Notes: a model not told the origin generated them from the letters alone. A stretch of 64,000 bases of DNA from Streptomyces chattanoogensis (GCF_001294335.1 NZ_LGKG01000068.1:186001-250000); one strand, 5' to 3'; shown: positions 18,207-27,868, counted from the stretch's first letter. Made by a program: numbers and translations.

Positions 18207-19262
18207 TCACGGGCGGGCGGGGCCGGAGCCCGCGCCGGAGGCGGTGATCGCCTCGGCGATCCCGTCCAGGTCGGCCGGGGCCAGCTGCACCGCGCCCGCC
18301 CCGATCCAGCCGTCCACCTGGCCGGGCGTGCGGGCGCCGACGATCGCCCCGGTGATGCCGGGCCAGGCCAGCGCCCAGGCGATCGCCACCTCGGCGACGG
18401 TGGCACCGTGCCGCGCGGCGACCGGCTCCAGGGCCTTCGCCAGACGGAGGTTGGCCGTCAGCCCCGTGGTGAAGTCGTGGTGCGAGGTGCGCCAGTCGTC
18501 CGCGGGCAGCCCCGCCACCCGCTCCGCGGAGAAGGCGCCGGTGAGCAGCCCGGACTGCAGCGGCGAGTAGACGATCACGCCGGTCTCGTGCGCGCGCGCC
18601 CAGGCGATCTCAGCGGCGGCCGACCGGTTGATCGCCGAGAACGGTGGCTGGATGACGTCGACATGAGCGATCTGCTCGGCCGCCTCGAGCAGGTCGGGCG
18701 TGTGATTGGACAGCCCGATCGCCCGTACCTTGCCTTCGGCCTTCAGGTCGGCCATGACCTGCCAGTACGCCTCCAGCGGCGTGGCGTTGGGCGACACCGC
18801 TCCGAAGCCGCCACCGGCGTACTCCAGCGATTCGCCGGTGTCGGGATAGTGCACCTGGTACAGATCGATGTGATCGACGCCCAGCCGCCGCAGCGAGTCT
18901 TCGACCTCGCGCCGGACGCTGGCCGGCTTCATGATCCGCCGAGGCGCGGCCGACGGATTATCCGGGTCCCAGACCAACCCGGCCTTGGTGAACAGATACG
19001 GGCGCTCGTCCTCCGGCAGACCCGCGACGGCCTTGCCGACCAGTTCCTCGGAGTGCCCGAGGCCGTAGACAGCAGCGGTGTCGATCCAGTTGACGCCGGA
19101 GGCGACGGCATGGCGGATCGCGGCGACGGACTCGGCATCGTCCGTGGCGCCCCAGCCGAAGAACCAGCCGGATCCGGCCACCGCCCAGGAGCCGAAGCCG
19201 ACGCGGGTGATGTCCATGCCAGTGGTGCCGAGCGGACGGGTGGGAAGGTGGGTGGCGGTCAT
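18207..19262 (-). CDS. Aldo/keto reductase
   Basis: A 351-residue NADPH-dependent aldo/keto reductase. It shows the opening RPLGTTGMDITRVGFGSWA, the catalytic Asp in NWIDTAAVYGLGHSEELVG (Asp and Tyr of the tetrad), the Lys in YLFTKAGLVWD, and the His in VDHIDLYQVHYPD. The C-terminal nucleotide-binding part includes GAIVGARTPGQVDGWIGA. The ATG at 19262 follows cttggagtaccgcgat. It is transcribed away from an XRE-type regulator 168 bp away, which probably controls it. It likely acts on an aldehyde or ketone of secondary metabolism or stress. Confidence 0.9.
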   Translation of the reverse strand: MTATHLPTRPLGTTGMDITRVGFGSWAVAGSGWFFGWGATDDAESVAAIRHAVASGVNWIDTAAVYGLGHSEELVGKAVAGLPEDERPYLFTKAGLVWDPDNPSAAPRRIMKPASVRREVEDSLRRLGVDHIDLYQVHYPDTGESLEYAGGGFGAVSPNATPLEAYWQVMADLKAEGKVRAIGLSNHTPDLLEAAEQIAHVDVIQPPFSAINRSAAAEIAWARAHETGVIVYSPLQSGLLTGAFSAERVAGLPADDWRTSHHDFTTGLTANLRLAKALEPVAARHGATVAEVAIAWALAWPGITGAIVGARTPGQVDGWIGAGAVQLAPADLDGIAEAITASGAGSGPARP

Positions 19263-19418
19263 ATCGCGGTACTCCAAGTCGCGTTGCGGTGCCGGGGCCT
19301 TGGCGGTCCCGGCCGGTGCCCTCAACTCTCGCCGCCGCGCCGCGCGTTACCCAGTGGCTGCCGCTGCCTGGGCACGGCATGACCAGGCTGGGACGGTGCC
19401 GGGGCGCACGGGGGCCGC

Positions 19419-19424
19419 GATACT
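19419..19424 (+). promoter_or_regulatory. Probable -10 of a leaderless promoter for the MmyB-like regulator
   Basis: GATACT is followed by six bases and the ATG at 19431, with no ribosome site. This predicts a leaderless transcript. Confidence 0.4.
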
Positions 19425-19430
19425 TCCCGT

Positions 19431-20294
19431 ATGGCACTGGACAGACGCGCAGAACTGGGTGAGTTCCTCCGGTCCCGGCGGGCCCGGCTGCGGCCCGAGG
19501 AACTGGGACTGCCGGAGCACGGAGGACGCCGCAGGGTGCCCGGGCTGCGCCGGGAGGAACTGGCGCTGCTGGCAGGCGTCAGCGCGGACCACTACATCCG
19601 CCTGGAACAGGGCCGCACCCTGCACTTCTCCGAGGCCGTCCTGGACGCCGTCGCCCGCGCCCTGCGCCTGGAGCCCGTCGAGCGCGAACACCTCTACCGG
19701 CTGGCCCGCCCCTGGCCGGGCCCGGACCGTACGGACGGCGCACCCGAGCCGCAGCGCGTCCGCCCCGGGCTGCAGCGGCTGCTGGACTCGGCCTCCGACG
19801 TCCCCGCGTACATCGTCGGCCGCAACACCGACGTCCTGGCCTGGAACCGCCTCGCCGCCGCCCTGATCACCGACTTCGGCGCGCTGCCGCCCCGGCAGCG
19901 CAACCTGGCCCGCCTGGTCTATCTCGACGAGGGGATGCGCAGCCTGTACGCCGACTGGCACGGCAAGGCGAGCGATGTGGCGGCCTACCTCCGGCTCGAC
20001 GCAGGACGCCACCCCGACGATCCGCGGACCGCGGAACTGATAGCCGAACTCACCGCCGCAGCACCGGAGTTCGCCGGACTGTGGGCCGAACACCGGCTCA
20101 AGGACAAGACCCACGGCCGGTACGTCTACCGGCACCCGGTGGTCGGCACGCTGGACCTCGGCTTCGAAACCCTGCGCCTGCCCGACGACCCGGACCAGGC
20201 GCTGATCGCGCACACCGTGGAGAGCGGCTCCCCGTCCGAGACCGCGCTGCGGCTGCTGGCGACGTGGGCGCAGGAGACCCTGCCGGTGCGGTGA
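19431..20294 (+). CDS. XRE-family regulator with MmyB-like ligand-binding domain
   Basis: A 287-residue transcription factor. A helix-turn-helix spans about residues 8-80, with RVPGLRREELALLAGVSADHYIRLEQGR. The C-terminal MmyB-type domain is thought to bind a fatty acid-like ligand and includes VPAYIVGRNTDVLAWNRLAAALI and RYVYRHPVVGTLDLGFETLRLP. Family members usually control a divergent oxidoreductase, and here the aldo/keto reductase is divergent. It is convergent with the next gene, leaving only ten bases between stops. Confidence 0.88.
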   Translation: MALDRRAELGEFLRSRRARLRPEELGLPEHGGRRRVPGLRREELALLAGVSADHYIRLEQGRTLHFSEAVLDAVARALRLEPVEREHLYRLARPWPGPDRTDGAPEPQRVRPGLQRLLDSASDVPAYIVGRNTDVLAWNRLAAALITDFGALPPRQRNLARLVYLDEGMRSLYADWHGKASDVAAYLRLDAGRHPDDPRTAELIAELTAAAPEFAGLWAEHRLKDKTHGRYVYRHPVVGTLDLGFETLRLPDDPDQALIAHTVESGSPSETALRLLATWAQETLPVR

Positions 20295-20304
20295 GGCCCG
20301 CCGG

Positions 20305-21705
20305 TCAGTGCGCCGCCGAACCCGCCGACGCCGCGTGCCGTTCCAGGAACTCGGCCACCGCGCCGGTGCCGCGGTGGCCGCGCAGCCGGCCGGCCGTGCG
20401 GTCGAGTATCGCGCGGATACGGGCCGAGCGGACCTGGTCCAGCAGCGCCAGGACACGCATCCCGGCCGCGGCGGCCTCCTCCGGTGACCCGCTGTCCGCC
20501 AGGTCACCGGCCAGCTCGGCGGTGAACAGGGCGATGTTCCGGGTGAAGTGAGGATCCTGCAGGCTCACCGCCCGCCGGGCGAGATCCGCCGCGCGCTCGC
20601 CCTCGCCCAGTGCCGCCCAGCACTGCGCCTCCAGGCCCGCCAGCTCCGCCTCGCCGTAGAACGTCATCCACTCGGGGTCGTTGTCCCGCGGCCCGCCCGC
20701 GAACAGCCGCTCGGCCCGCGCCAGCGCCTGCTCGCAGCCGCTGCGGTCGGCCAGTACCGCCCAGCCGCCCGCCTCCCGCAGCGCCAGCAGCGACAGCAGA
20801 CGGGGCGAGCCGAGATGCCTGGCCGCGTGCTGCGCGGCCTGGGCGGCGCGTACCGCCTCGCGCGGGCGGCCGGCGTCGCGGGCCAGGAAGGCGGTGTTGC
20901 AGAAGGCGTGCGCCTCCAGGGCCGCGTCCCCGCACACCCGGGCGGTGGCCAGCGCCTCGGCGTAATGCGAACGGGCGTCCTCGAAGCGCCCCGAGTCGTG
21001 CGCCAGCCAGCCCACCGTGATGGCGAGTTCGCCCGCCCCGGAGTGCAGCCGGTCGGCGACCGAGCGGCGCTGGACATCGGCGTCCAGCAGGTCGTAGGCG
21101 GCGCGCAGCGGCTGGGTGGCGCGGTGGTAGATGCCCTCCGCGCCGTGCCGGTCGTCCAGCAGCCGGATCCGGCGGACGGCTTCCTCGACGGCGGTGGCCT
21201 CGGCCGTACCGGCCCGGCCGACGGGCGCACGGGGGCCGGGCACGGCGGCGGCTCCGGCGGGGGGCAGGGCGGCGATGCCCAGGGCGGCCGCCGGGCCGCC
21301 GGTGATGAACGCGCGACGTAGCACGTCGCTCTCCTCGCAGATCTGGATACAGGTATCGCTGTGGTCGGGTACGGATGCCAGGGGCGCGGCGTTCACCGCC
21401 GTACGCGCCCCCCGTCCGCGTACCGTCTCGCGTGGCGCGAAGCCCATGTCCGGCAGCGACAGCCCGGGAAACATGTGCCGGAACACGCGCTCGTAGGCGT
21501 AGTTCGGGCAGCGGATCTCCCCGGACTCGACGCGGCCCACATAGCGGGCGTCGCACGAGACCTGCTCTCCGATCTCACGGGCGGACCGTCGGACCGCCGC
21601 CGCGAACTCGCCCGGGGACAGCCTGCCGCGCAGCTGTCGGAAAGCGGTGTTCGGGCGGGCGGGTACGGTGCGGGACGACGCTGATTCTGCTGCTGGCGAC
21701 GCCAT
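20305..21705 (-). CDS. NsdA-like regulator: helix-turn-helix region plus TPR-like repeats
   Basis: A 466-residue protein. The N-terminus resembles the XRE-type DNA-binding part of Streptomyces TPR regulators such as NsdA (FRQLRGRLSPGEFAAAVRR, and ARYVGRVESGEIRCPNYAYE). A hydrophobic linker rich in Ala and Pro (about 130-160) leads to helical repeats from about 170 onward with the pattern of TPR-type bundles (HDSGRFEDARSHYAEALATAR, CNTAFLARDAGRPREAVRAA). NsdA in S. coelicolor represses sporulation and antibiotic production; equating this protein with it is not justified. The ATG at 21705 follows ggagagggtccgcc. The divergent small gene at 21951 may be a target. Confidence 0.8.
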   Translation of the reverse strand: MASPAAESASSRTVPARPNTAFRQLRGRLSPGEFAAAVRRSAREIGEQVSCDARYVGRVESGEIRCPNYAYERVFRHMFPGLSLPDMGFAPRETVRGRGARTAVNAAPLASVPDHSDTCIQICEESDVLRRAFITGGPAAALGIAALPPAGAAAVPGPRAPVGRAGTAEATAVEEAVRRIRLLDDRHGAEGIYHRATQPLRAAYDLLDADVQRRSVADRLHSGAGELAITVGWLAHDSGRFEDARSHYAEALATARVCGDAALEAHAFCNTAFLARDAGRPREAVRAAQAAQHAARHLGSPRLLSLLALREAGGWAVLADRSGCEQALARAERLFAGGPRDNDPEWMTFYGEAELAGLEAQCWAALGEGERAADLARRAVSLQDPHFTRNIALFTAELAGDLADSGSPEEAAAAGMRVLALLDQVRSARIRAILDRTAGRLRGHRGTGAVAEFLERHAASAGSAAH

Positions 21706-21950
21706 GGCGGACCCTCTCCGTGGCCTTTCCGTGCCATCTTGTGGCGGTGCCGCTTCCTGGCGGTGCGGCGGGACGACGGTACCGGCAACGAGGGGCGCGA
21801 TACCCAGCGTTTGGCCACAAACCGCCCATCTCGCACGTGATCTGCCATGAAGTGCCATCCTTTGCAGCGTTACGCCGCCGTAGCTGTTGACATACGAAGC
21901 CGTTGAACTCGGTGTAAAGGGCGCGGCGCGTGCATGAGGAGGGGTTCTCC

Positions 21951-22391
21951 ATGTGGGAGACCGGCGTGAGCAGGGGCGTGGGCGGATCCGGATCCGGACA
22001 GAACGCGCCGCAGGACGACGCAGCGCCCTGTGACCTCGTCACGGTGCCCGCCCGGCAGGGGCTGGAGGCCGTCGACATCCTGCGGCTGCGGGACGGCGTC
22101 GGCCCGGTCCTGCACGACGGCGCCTGTCACACCCTGGGCTTCCTGGTGCCGCCGGGCACGGCGGACGGCTGGGACGTGCCGGGCAGCGCCTGCACCCAGA
22201 CCTACGGGCGGGGACTCGCGCTGGGGGCGGAGTGCGACGCCGAGGACGCCGAGCCGGAGCCGCCGGTGTCGGGCACCGGCTGGCTGGTGCCGCCGGAGGG
22301 GGCGTACGCCGACGCCACCGACCCGGTCGTGCTGCGGGCGGCGCTCGGTGAGGCGGCGCGCACGATCGAGGCCGTCGACCGCTGTCAGTGA
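21951..22391 (+). CDS. Hypothetical protein, 146 residues
   Basis: The ATG at 21951 follows a very strong ribosome site (gaggaggggttctcc). The protein is acidic, soluble and Gly-rich at the N-terminus. Its core contains VTVPARQGLEAVDILRLRDGVGPVLHDGACHTLGFLVPPGTADGW and a GTGWLVPPEG motif. I recognise it only as a type of small Streptomyces protein found next to XRE/TPR regulators; no function is known to me. A perfect -35-like TTGACA lies at 21887-21892, without a clear partner -10. Confidence 0.75.
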   Translation: MWETGVSRGVGGSGSGQNAPQDDAAPCDLVTVPARQGLEAVDILRLRDGVGPVLHDGACHTLGFLVPPGTADGWDVPGSACTQTYGRGLALGAECDAEDAEPEPPVSGTGWLVPPEGAYADATDPVVLRAALGEAARTIEAVDRCQ

Positions 22392-22428
22392 CCCCGGCGC
22401 GGCACCGTGCGGCCGGACGGGCTCCGGC

Positions 22429-23703
22429 TCACCGCTTCGAGAGTGAGTGGCCGCCCTGGGACGGGGCGGGGGAGCGGGCCGGCTCGGGCAGGGAGACCTG
22501 GGGCGGGGCCGGTTCCGGTCCGGGGGTGTGCGCTGCGGGGCTCTCCGATGCCGGTGCCGCTGCCCGGGCGGCCTGCGGCCGGGCCGCCCGGCGGTCCGGG
22601 GCGGCGGCCACGGCGGCCTCGTAGACGGACATCAGGGACTCGGCGCTGCGCGCGATGTCATAGCGCCGCACCACCGGCGGGACCGGCAGCCGTTCCGCTC
22701 CGCCGCGCCGCACCTCGCGCAGCGCGGTGGTCACTTCGTGGACGACGGGGCTGATCCGGCGGGCGCCCGGCGTCTGGTCGGCGGGGAGTTCGTCGATGGC
22801 CGGGCAGCTGCCGTACAGGACGTGCAGCCCGGCGGCCAGCGCCTCCAGGACGGCCAGCCCGAACGCCTCGTCCTGGGACGGCGCGACGAAGACGTCCAGC
22901 GCCGCCAGCAGGCCGGGGACGTCCAGCAGCTTGTCCGGCCCCAGTGCGCCCAGCAGATGGATCCGGTTGGCCGAGCCGAACTGCTCCGCCGTCCTGCGCA
23001 GCGTCTCCAGCTCGGGACCCTCGCCCGCCAGCAGCAGATGGACACCGGAGAGCCGGGTGACCGCGCGCACCAGCACGTCGAACCGCTTGGCGGGGACGAG
23101 CCGGCCGACGCCGCCGACCACGAAGGCGTCCACCGGGATGCCGAGCCGGCTGCGGACGCCGGAGCGGACGAGCGGATCGTGCCGGAAGCGGTGCGCCTCG
23201 ATGCCGTTGGGGACCACATGGATGCGCTGCTCCGGCACGCCCCAGCGGCGCAGCCGGGCGGCGACGGTGTCGGAGACCGCGACGGTGGCCGAGCCGAGCC
23301 GCTCGGTGGCCCGGTAGAGCAGGCGTACGCCGCGGGTCAGCCGGCGCCCCTCGATCACCGCGTCGCCCAGCGAGTGCTCGGTGGCGACCACGGCCCGCAC
23401 GCCCGCCAGCCGGGCGGCGATCCGGCCGTAGACACAGGCGCGGTAGAGGTGGGTGTGCACCAGGTCGTAGCCGCCGTCCCGGATGAGCCGGGTGAGGCGG
23501 GGCAGTGCCCGCAGGTCCCGGTTGCCGGTCATGCCCAGATGGGTGACGGGGATGCCGTCGGCCCGGATGCCGTCGGCGACCGGGCCGGGGCCGGTGAGGG
23601 TGACGACCTCGCACCGTGCCGGCAGCCGCCGCAGCATCAGCCGCAGCTGCTGCTCTGCGCCGCCCACCTCCAGGCCGGTGATGACATGCAGGACCTTCAT
23701 CAC
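22429..23703 (-). CDS. GT4-family glycosyltransferase
   Basis: A 424-residue GT-B fold glycosyltransferase (family 4). The N-terminal Rossmann half opens VLHVITGLEVGGAEQQLRL with the acceptor-side GG motif. The donor-side half has VGRLVPAKRFDVLVRAV and the E-x7-E pair in SQDEAFGLAVLEALAAG. The last 60 or so residues are a Pro/Ala/Ser-rich tail outside the fold. It probably transfers a sugar to a cell-envelope or secondary-metabolite acceptor. It stands alone, with no other polysaccharide gene adjacent. GTG 23703 was preferred for its GGGAG six bases upstream; ATG 23700 is equally possible. Confidence 0.88.
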   Translation of the reverse strand: MMKVLHVITGLEVGGAEQQLRLMLRRLPARCEVVTLTGPGPVADGIRADGIPVTHLGMTGNRDLRALPRLTRLIRDGGYDLVHTHLYRACVYGRIAARLAGVRAVVATEHSLGDAVIEGRRLTRGVRLLYRATERLGSATVAVSDTVAARLRRWGVPEQRIHVVPNGIEAHRFRHDPLVRSGVRSRLGIPVDAFVVGGVGRLVPAKRFDVLVRAVTRLSGVHLLLAGEGPELETLRRTAEQFGSANRIHLLGALGPDKLLDVPGLLAALDVFVAPSQDEAFGLAVLEALAAGLHVLYGSCPAIDELPADQTPGARRISPVVHEVTTALREVRRGGAERLPVPPVVRRYDIARSAESLMSVYEAAVAAAPDRRAARPQAARAAAPASESPAAHTPGPEPAPPQVSLPEPARSPAPSQGGHSLSKR

Positions 23704-23771
23704 GTACTGCTCCCTGTTCCCCTGATAACCGGGCCGGCAGAAATCTCCGCGGGAATTCCGGGGCGCGCCGG

Positions 23772-23990
23772 TCAGCGCCCGGTGTCGGTCTGGACGAAGG
23801 GCGCGCCGAGCCGATATCCCTCGCCGCGGGTGGTGAACCGGAACGTGAGACGGTCACCGCCGGACCGCACTGCGGGCCCGGGGCCGAATACCTCGGAATC
23901 AAATCCCGCGGTGTTGCGATACGCGGGCCGCCGGGCGGTGTACCGGCCGAAATCGGCGACGGCGGAATTCATCACATCATTAGCCGGATC
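23772..23990 (-). pseudogene. C-terminal remnant of a secreted-protein gene (DUF3344-like)
   Basis: About 72 codons ending at 23772 read as a structured protein end (VADFGRYTARRPAYRNTAG, followed by FDSEVF and LTFRFTTRGEGYRLG). This resembles the end of DUF3344-type extracellular proteins. Upstream in the same frame the sequence loses codon bias and becomes Arg/Ala/Pro-rich noise, so the 5' part appears lost or scrambled. The family match is from memory and weak. The alternative is a short intact gene whose start I cannot see. Confidence 0.4.
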
Positions 23991-24567
23991 GGCGGCATCC
24001 CGTAGCGCTGCCGGGAACTTTTGCCGTCGCCCGGCCCGCGCCGAAAGCGAGTCATTTCCGGTGCCGCGCCGGCCGGCATCTGCCGGGGGGCCCGCACTGC
24101 CGGGTGCATGCGCCGGAATCCGCAGCGCTTTCCGGGCCGTCGAAAGGGCGCAGCGGTTTGCTTCGTACGGGCCTCCGGGCGCGGCGGGCGGCACCCGTCC
24201 GCCGTCCTCCGCCCGGAACGGAATTCGTGCGGATTCCGCCGGAGCACATACGGCGGCGCGCCCGCTGCGATCCCTCGACTTCCGCATGCCGCCCTCTCCG
24301 ATTCCAGCAGTCGCTCCGGGCCCCGGTCTCTACGGACTTCCATCGGTCAAACCGGAGAGCACTCTGACAGAAAGCCTGTAGGAAATCCCGGCAGGCACGC
24401 CGGTCGGCGGCCCGGCTGTGCCGATCAGCGGAATACCGCGCCGCGCTGAGCTGCGGAAGAAGTCCCGGACGGGCGAATGTTTTCCCGGAAGGCGGAACGA
24501 CCGCATCCCTGAACCAATTCGCTCGTTGTGACCGATGCCCCATTCGCGAACTGAAAGGAGAAAGGTG
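23991..24567. other. Low-coding stretch upstream of the chaplin-like gene
   Basis: No supported gene. Frames are open on both strands but codon bias is poor, and AT-richer triplets such as gaat and gaaa are more common than in the flanks. It may be decayed sequence from the gene whose remnant lies at 23772-23990, plus the promoter of the chaplin-like gene. Confidence 0.4.
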
Positions 24568-24906
24568 ATGAAGCGGTTCGTCAAGAACACCGCCCTTGCC
24601 GCGGTCAGCTGCACCATGGTTCTGGGCAGTGCGGGTGTCTCCGCGGCGCAGGGCGGGGGCGAGATGAGCCACCCCAGCCGCCCCGGTCACTTCAAGACCC
24701 AGGGCGGTCACTACAAGATGCAGGGCGGCCACGGCCACGGTCACGGTGCGAAGGCGAAGGGCTTTGCCGTGCACTCCCCGGGCGTTCTCAGCGGCAATGT
24801 CGTCCAGGTGCCGATCAACATTCCGATCAATGTGTGCGGCAACACCGTCGACATTTTCATTGCGGTGCTGAACCCGGCCTTCGGGAACATCTGCATCAAC
24901 AAGTGA
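24568..24906 (+). CDS. Chaplin-like secreted protein with a His/Gly-rich insert
   Basis: A 112-residue secreted protein. Signal peptide 1-26 has a basic MKRFVK start, a hydrophobic core and probable cleavage after VSA. The C-terminal 43 residues (70-112) form one chaplin domain: SPGVLSGNVVQVPINIPINV, Cys90-Gly-Asn, LNPAFGN and Cys109. The two cysteines should form the family's disulphide. Chaplins assemble into the amyloid-like surface film of aerial hyphae. Between signal and domain lies an unusual insert (about 33-65) with near-repeats FKTQGGH, YKMQGGH and GHGHGHG. Short chaplins are normally about 75-80 residues, so this is a longer variant. The ATG follows aaaggag. Confidence 0.85.
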   Translation: MKRFVKNTALAAVSCTMVLGSAGVSAAQGGGEMSHPSRPGHFKTQGGHYKMQGGHGHGHGAKAKGFAVHSPGVLSGNVVQVPINIPINVCGNTVDIFIAVLNPAFGNICINK

Positions 24907-25044
24907 CCGGTGCGCCGGCCCGGAAGGGCATCGGGCCGGCACGGGTCATGGTGTGCTGCGGCAGGTCCCCCGGACATCGGTCCGGGGCGGCCTGCCGCTG
25001 CGCCGTGGACAGGGGGCCCGCGCCCGGAGGTGCGGTGCCCGCCC

Positions 25045-25050
25045 GATACT
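25045..25050 (+). promoter_or_regulatory. Probable -10 of a leaderless promoter for the spermidine synthase-like gene
   Basis: GATACT lies six bases before ATG 25057, with no Shine-Dalgarno sequence. Confidence 0.4.
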
Positions 25051-25056
25051 TGTGGC

Positions 25057-25917
25057 ATGGCAAAGAGCAGGCGGGGGCGCGGCGGCCCGGAATCCGTCAC
25101 GCAGACGGTGGCCGGCGGCGTCGCCGAGCTGCGCCCCGACCGGGACCGGCCGCGCGGCTGGACGCTGCTGATCGACGGCGCCCCGCAGTCGCATGTGGAC
25201 CTCGACGACCCGGCGTACCTGGAGTTCTCCTACCAGCGCCGCCTGGGCCATATCGCCGATCTGGCCGCGCCGCCCGGCAAGCCGCTGCAGGCCGTCCATC
25301 TCGGCGGCGGCGCGCTGACCATGGCACGCTATATCGCCGCGACCCGGCCGCGCTCCACCCAGCAGGTGGTGGAGATCGACGCACCGCTCGTCCAACTGGT
25401 CCGCAGCCGGCTTCCGTTGGAGAGCGGCTGGCGCATCCGGGTGCGCGGCGCGGACGCCCGCGCGGGGCTGGCGAAGATCCCGGACGGCTGGGCGGACCTG
25501 ATCATCGCGGATGTGTTCGGCGGGGCCCGCACGCCCGCGCATCTGACCAGCACCGAATTCGTGGCGGAGGTACGCCGCGCGCTGCGGCCCGGCGGCTGCT
25601 ACGCGGCCAACCTCGCCGACGGGCCGCCGCTGCGCTTTCTGCGCGGCCAGATCGCCACCGTCCGTACGGTCTTCCCCGAGCTGTGCCTGACCGCCGACCC
25701 GGCCGTCCTGCGGGGCAGACGCTTCGGCAACGCCGTACTGCTCGCCTCCGACCGGACCCTGCCGGTCGCCGAACTGACCCGCCGGGCGGCCGGCGACCCC
25801 CACGCGGGCCGGGTCGAACACGGCCGGGCGCTGCTGGACTTCACCGGCGGCGCGACCCCGGTCACCGACGCCACGGCGATCGCGTCACCGGCTCCGCCGG
25901 ACGGGGCGTTCGACTGA
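25057..25917 (+). CDS. Spermidine synthase-like methyltransferase-fold protein
   Basis: A 286-residue protein with the Rossmann fold of spermidine synthases. The nucleotide-binding strand is AVHLGGGALTMARYIA, the acidic loop is QVVEIDAPLVQL, and a second acidic stretch is LIIADVFGGARTP. The family's aminopropyl-transfer site (the DxxD/GGGDG pattern) is incomplete: the loop reads HLGGGALT. It may therefore not make spermidine. Actinobacterial homologues are mostly annotated as fused-MFS-type spermidine synthase relatives of unknown substrate. Start ATG 25057 follows GATACT by six bases; the upstream extension to 24910 is not convincing. Confidence 0.8.
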   Translation: MAKSRRGRGGPESVTQTVAGGVAELRPDRDRPRGWTLLIDGAPQSHVDLDDPAYLEFSYQRRLGHIADLAAPPGKPLQAVHLGGGALTMARYIAATRPRSTQQVVEIDAPLVQLVRSRLPLESGWRIRVRGADARAGLAKIPDGWADLIIADVFGGARTPAHLTSTEFVAEVRRALRPGGCYAANLADGPPLRFLRGQIATVRTVFPELCLTADPAVLRGRRFGNAVLLASDRTLPVAELTRRAAGDPHAGRVEHGRALLDFTGGATPVTDATAIASPAPPDGAFD

Positions 25918-25991
25918 CGGGGCGGGGACACCCCGGCATCCGCGGCCACGTGGTCCCCGTGTGTCAGTGCGGTGGGCTATGAGTGGTGACC

Positions 25992-26456
25992 ATGACCTCA
26001 ACTCCCCTGCATTGGAAGCTCGTCGTCGACGCCCACGACCCGCACGCCCAGGCCGACTTCTGGGCGGCCGCCCTCGGCTACGAGGTGGAGGACCACGGCG
26101 TCCTCATCGGCAAGCTGCTCGGCCTCGGCACCGTCCCGCCCGAGATCCTCACCGACCACCACGGCCGGCGCGCCTGGCGGGACGCGGCGGCGGTACGCCA
26201 TCCCGACGACCCGTACGACGCGGAGAGCGGCGCCGGACTGGGGCGCCGGCTGCTCTTCAACCGGGTGCCGGAGCCGGAGCGCAAGACGGCCAAGAACCGC
26301 CTGCACATCGACCTGCACGGCCCTGCGGGCAAGCAGGACACGGAGGTTGAGCGCCTTTGCGCCCTCGGCGCCCGGGTCCGGAACCACGTCAAGGGACCGG
26401 GCGGCGAGTGGGTGGTGATGACGGACCCGGAGGGCAACGAGTTCTGCGTGCACTGA
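25992..26456 (+). CDS. VOC family protein (glyoxalase-like)
   Basis: A 154-residue protein of the vicinal oxygen chelate superfamily, made of beta-alpha-beta-beta-beta modules. It shows PLHWKLVVDAHDPHAQADFWAAALGYEVE at the start, the central RLHIDLHGPAG strand and the ending VVMTDPEGNEFCVH. The His, Glu and Asp positions could bind a metal. Many such proteins are uncharacterised or give antibiotic resistance. Start ATG 25992 was preferred; GTG 25983 in frame would add three residues. It stands alone. Confidence 0.88.
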   Translation: MTSTPLHWKLVVDAHDPHAQADFWAAALGYEVEDHGVLIGKLLGLGTVPPEILTDHHGRRAWRDAAAVRHPDDPYDAESGAGLGRRLLFNRVPEPERKTAKNRLHIDLHGPAGKQDTEVERLCALGARVRNHVKGPGGEWVVMTDPEGNEFCVH

Positions 26457-26518
26457 GGCCCGTCCGGGCGGCGCCCCCAGCGCCCGGGCCCCGCCCGGCC
26501 ACTCGGCATCGCCAGGGC

Positions 26519-27067
26519 CTAGGTGGCGTGATCACTCCTCTGCACCATCGGCGGATGCCCGTTCCATGTGCAGATCACCGACGTACGCGCCGCGCCGCCG
26601 GTGAAGTCCACCCGGATCCACCCGTCCTGCTTCCACACCTGCATCTCCCACCCCGAGTTGGGCGTCGCCGACACCAGTTCGGCGGACTGCGCGCCCATGT
26701 CGAAGACGACCCGGCCGCCCGCCGTGGCGTAGCTCCTGATCCGGCCGTCGGTCGCCGAGGAGTTGGCCGGCGGGGCGGGGGAGGGGCGCTGGGACTGTGT
26801 GCCGCCGGTGCCGGACGGCGCGGACGGCTGCGAGGTGTCGGAGGGGGACGCGGACGGCTTGGGCCGGTGGGTGGAGGAGACCCGGGGCGAGGCATCCGCC
26901 CGGGCCCCCGACGCGGCCGCCTGGTCGGCGAGCGGCAGCGCCCGCGGCGCGTCATAGGCCGTACCGGACAGCACCGTGTGCACGCCGAACCACGACAAGG
27001 TGACCGCGGCGCCCGTCGCCAGCGTCCAGGCCAGAGCGTGAACCAGTCCTCGTTGCATTTGGCTCAT
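26519..27067 (-). CDS. Membrane-anchored hypothetical protein, 182 residues
   Basis: An N-terminal membrane segment (about 10-33, LAWTLATGAAVTLSWFGVHTV) is followed by a Ser/Pro/Thr-rich linker (about 50-103) typical of exported cell-wall-spanning proteins. A small C-terminal domain (about 105-175) has VFDMGAQSAELVSATPNSGWEM and a single Cys in VICTWNG. The domain is probably outside the membrane. I do not recognise a family. It is divergent from the two-component operon, which may control it or sense its state. Confidence 0.75.
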   Translation of the reverse strand: MSQMQRGLVHALAWTLATGAAVTLSWFGVHTVLSGTAYDAPRALPLADQAAASGARADASPRVSSTHRPKPSASPSDTSQPSAPSGTGGTQSQRPSPAPPANSSATDGRIRSYATAGGRVVFDMGAQSAELVSATPNSGWEMQVWKQDGWIRVDFTGGAARTSVICTWNGHPPMVQRSDHAT

Positions 27068-27162
27068 ACTGCACCACCGGCCCGCCCCGTTGCAGCCCGC
27101 TCATGACGCCCGCCACCCTCGCCCGGCGTCAACCTCGGGTAAAGAAAACGGCCCGTATGGCG

Positions 27163-27168
27163 TACGGT
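27163..27168 (+). promoter_or_regulatory. Probable -10 of a leaderless promoter for the response regulator
   Basis: TACGGT lies seven bases before ATG 27176; the intervening gccgccc is not a ribosome site. Confidence 0.4.
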
Positions 27169-27175
27169 GCCGCCC

Positions 27176-27864
<689 letters not shown>

Positions 27865-27868
<4 letters not shown>

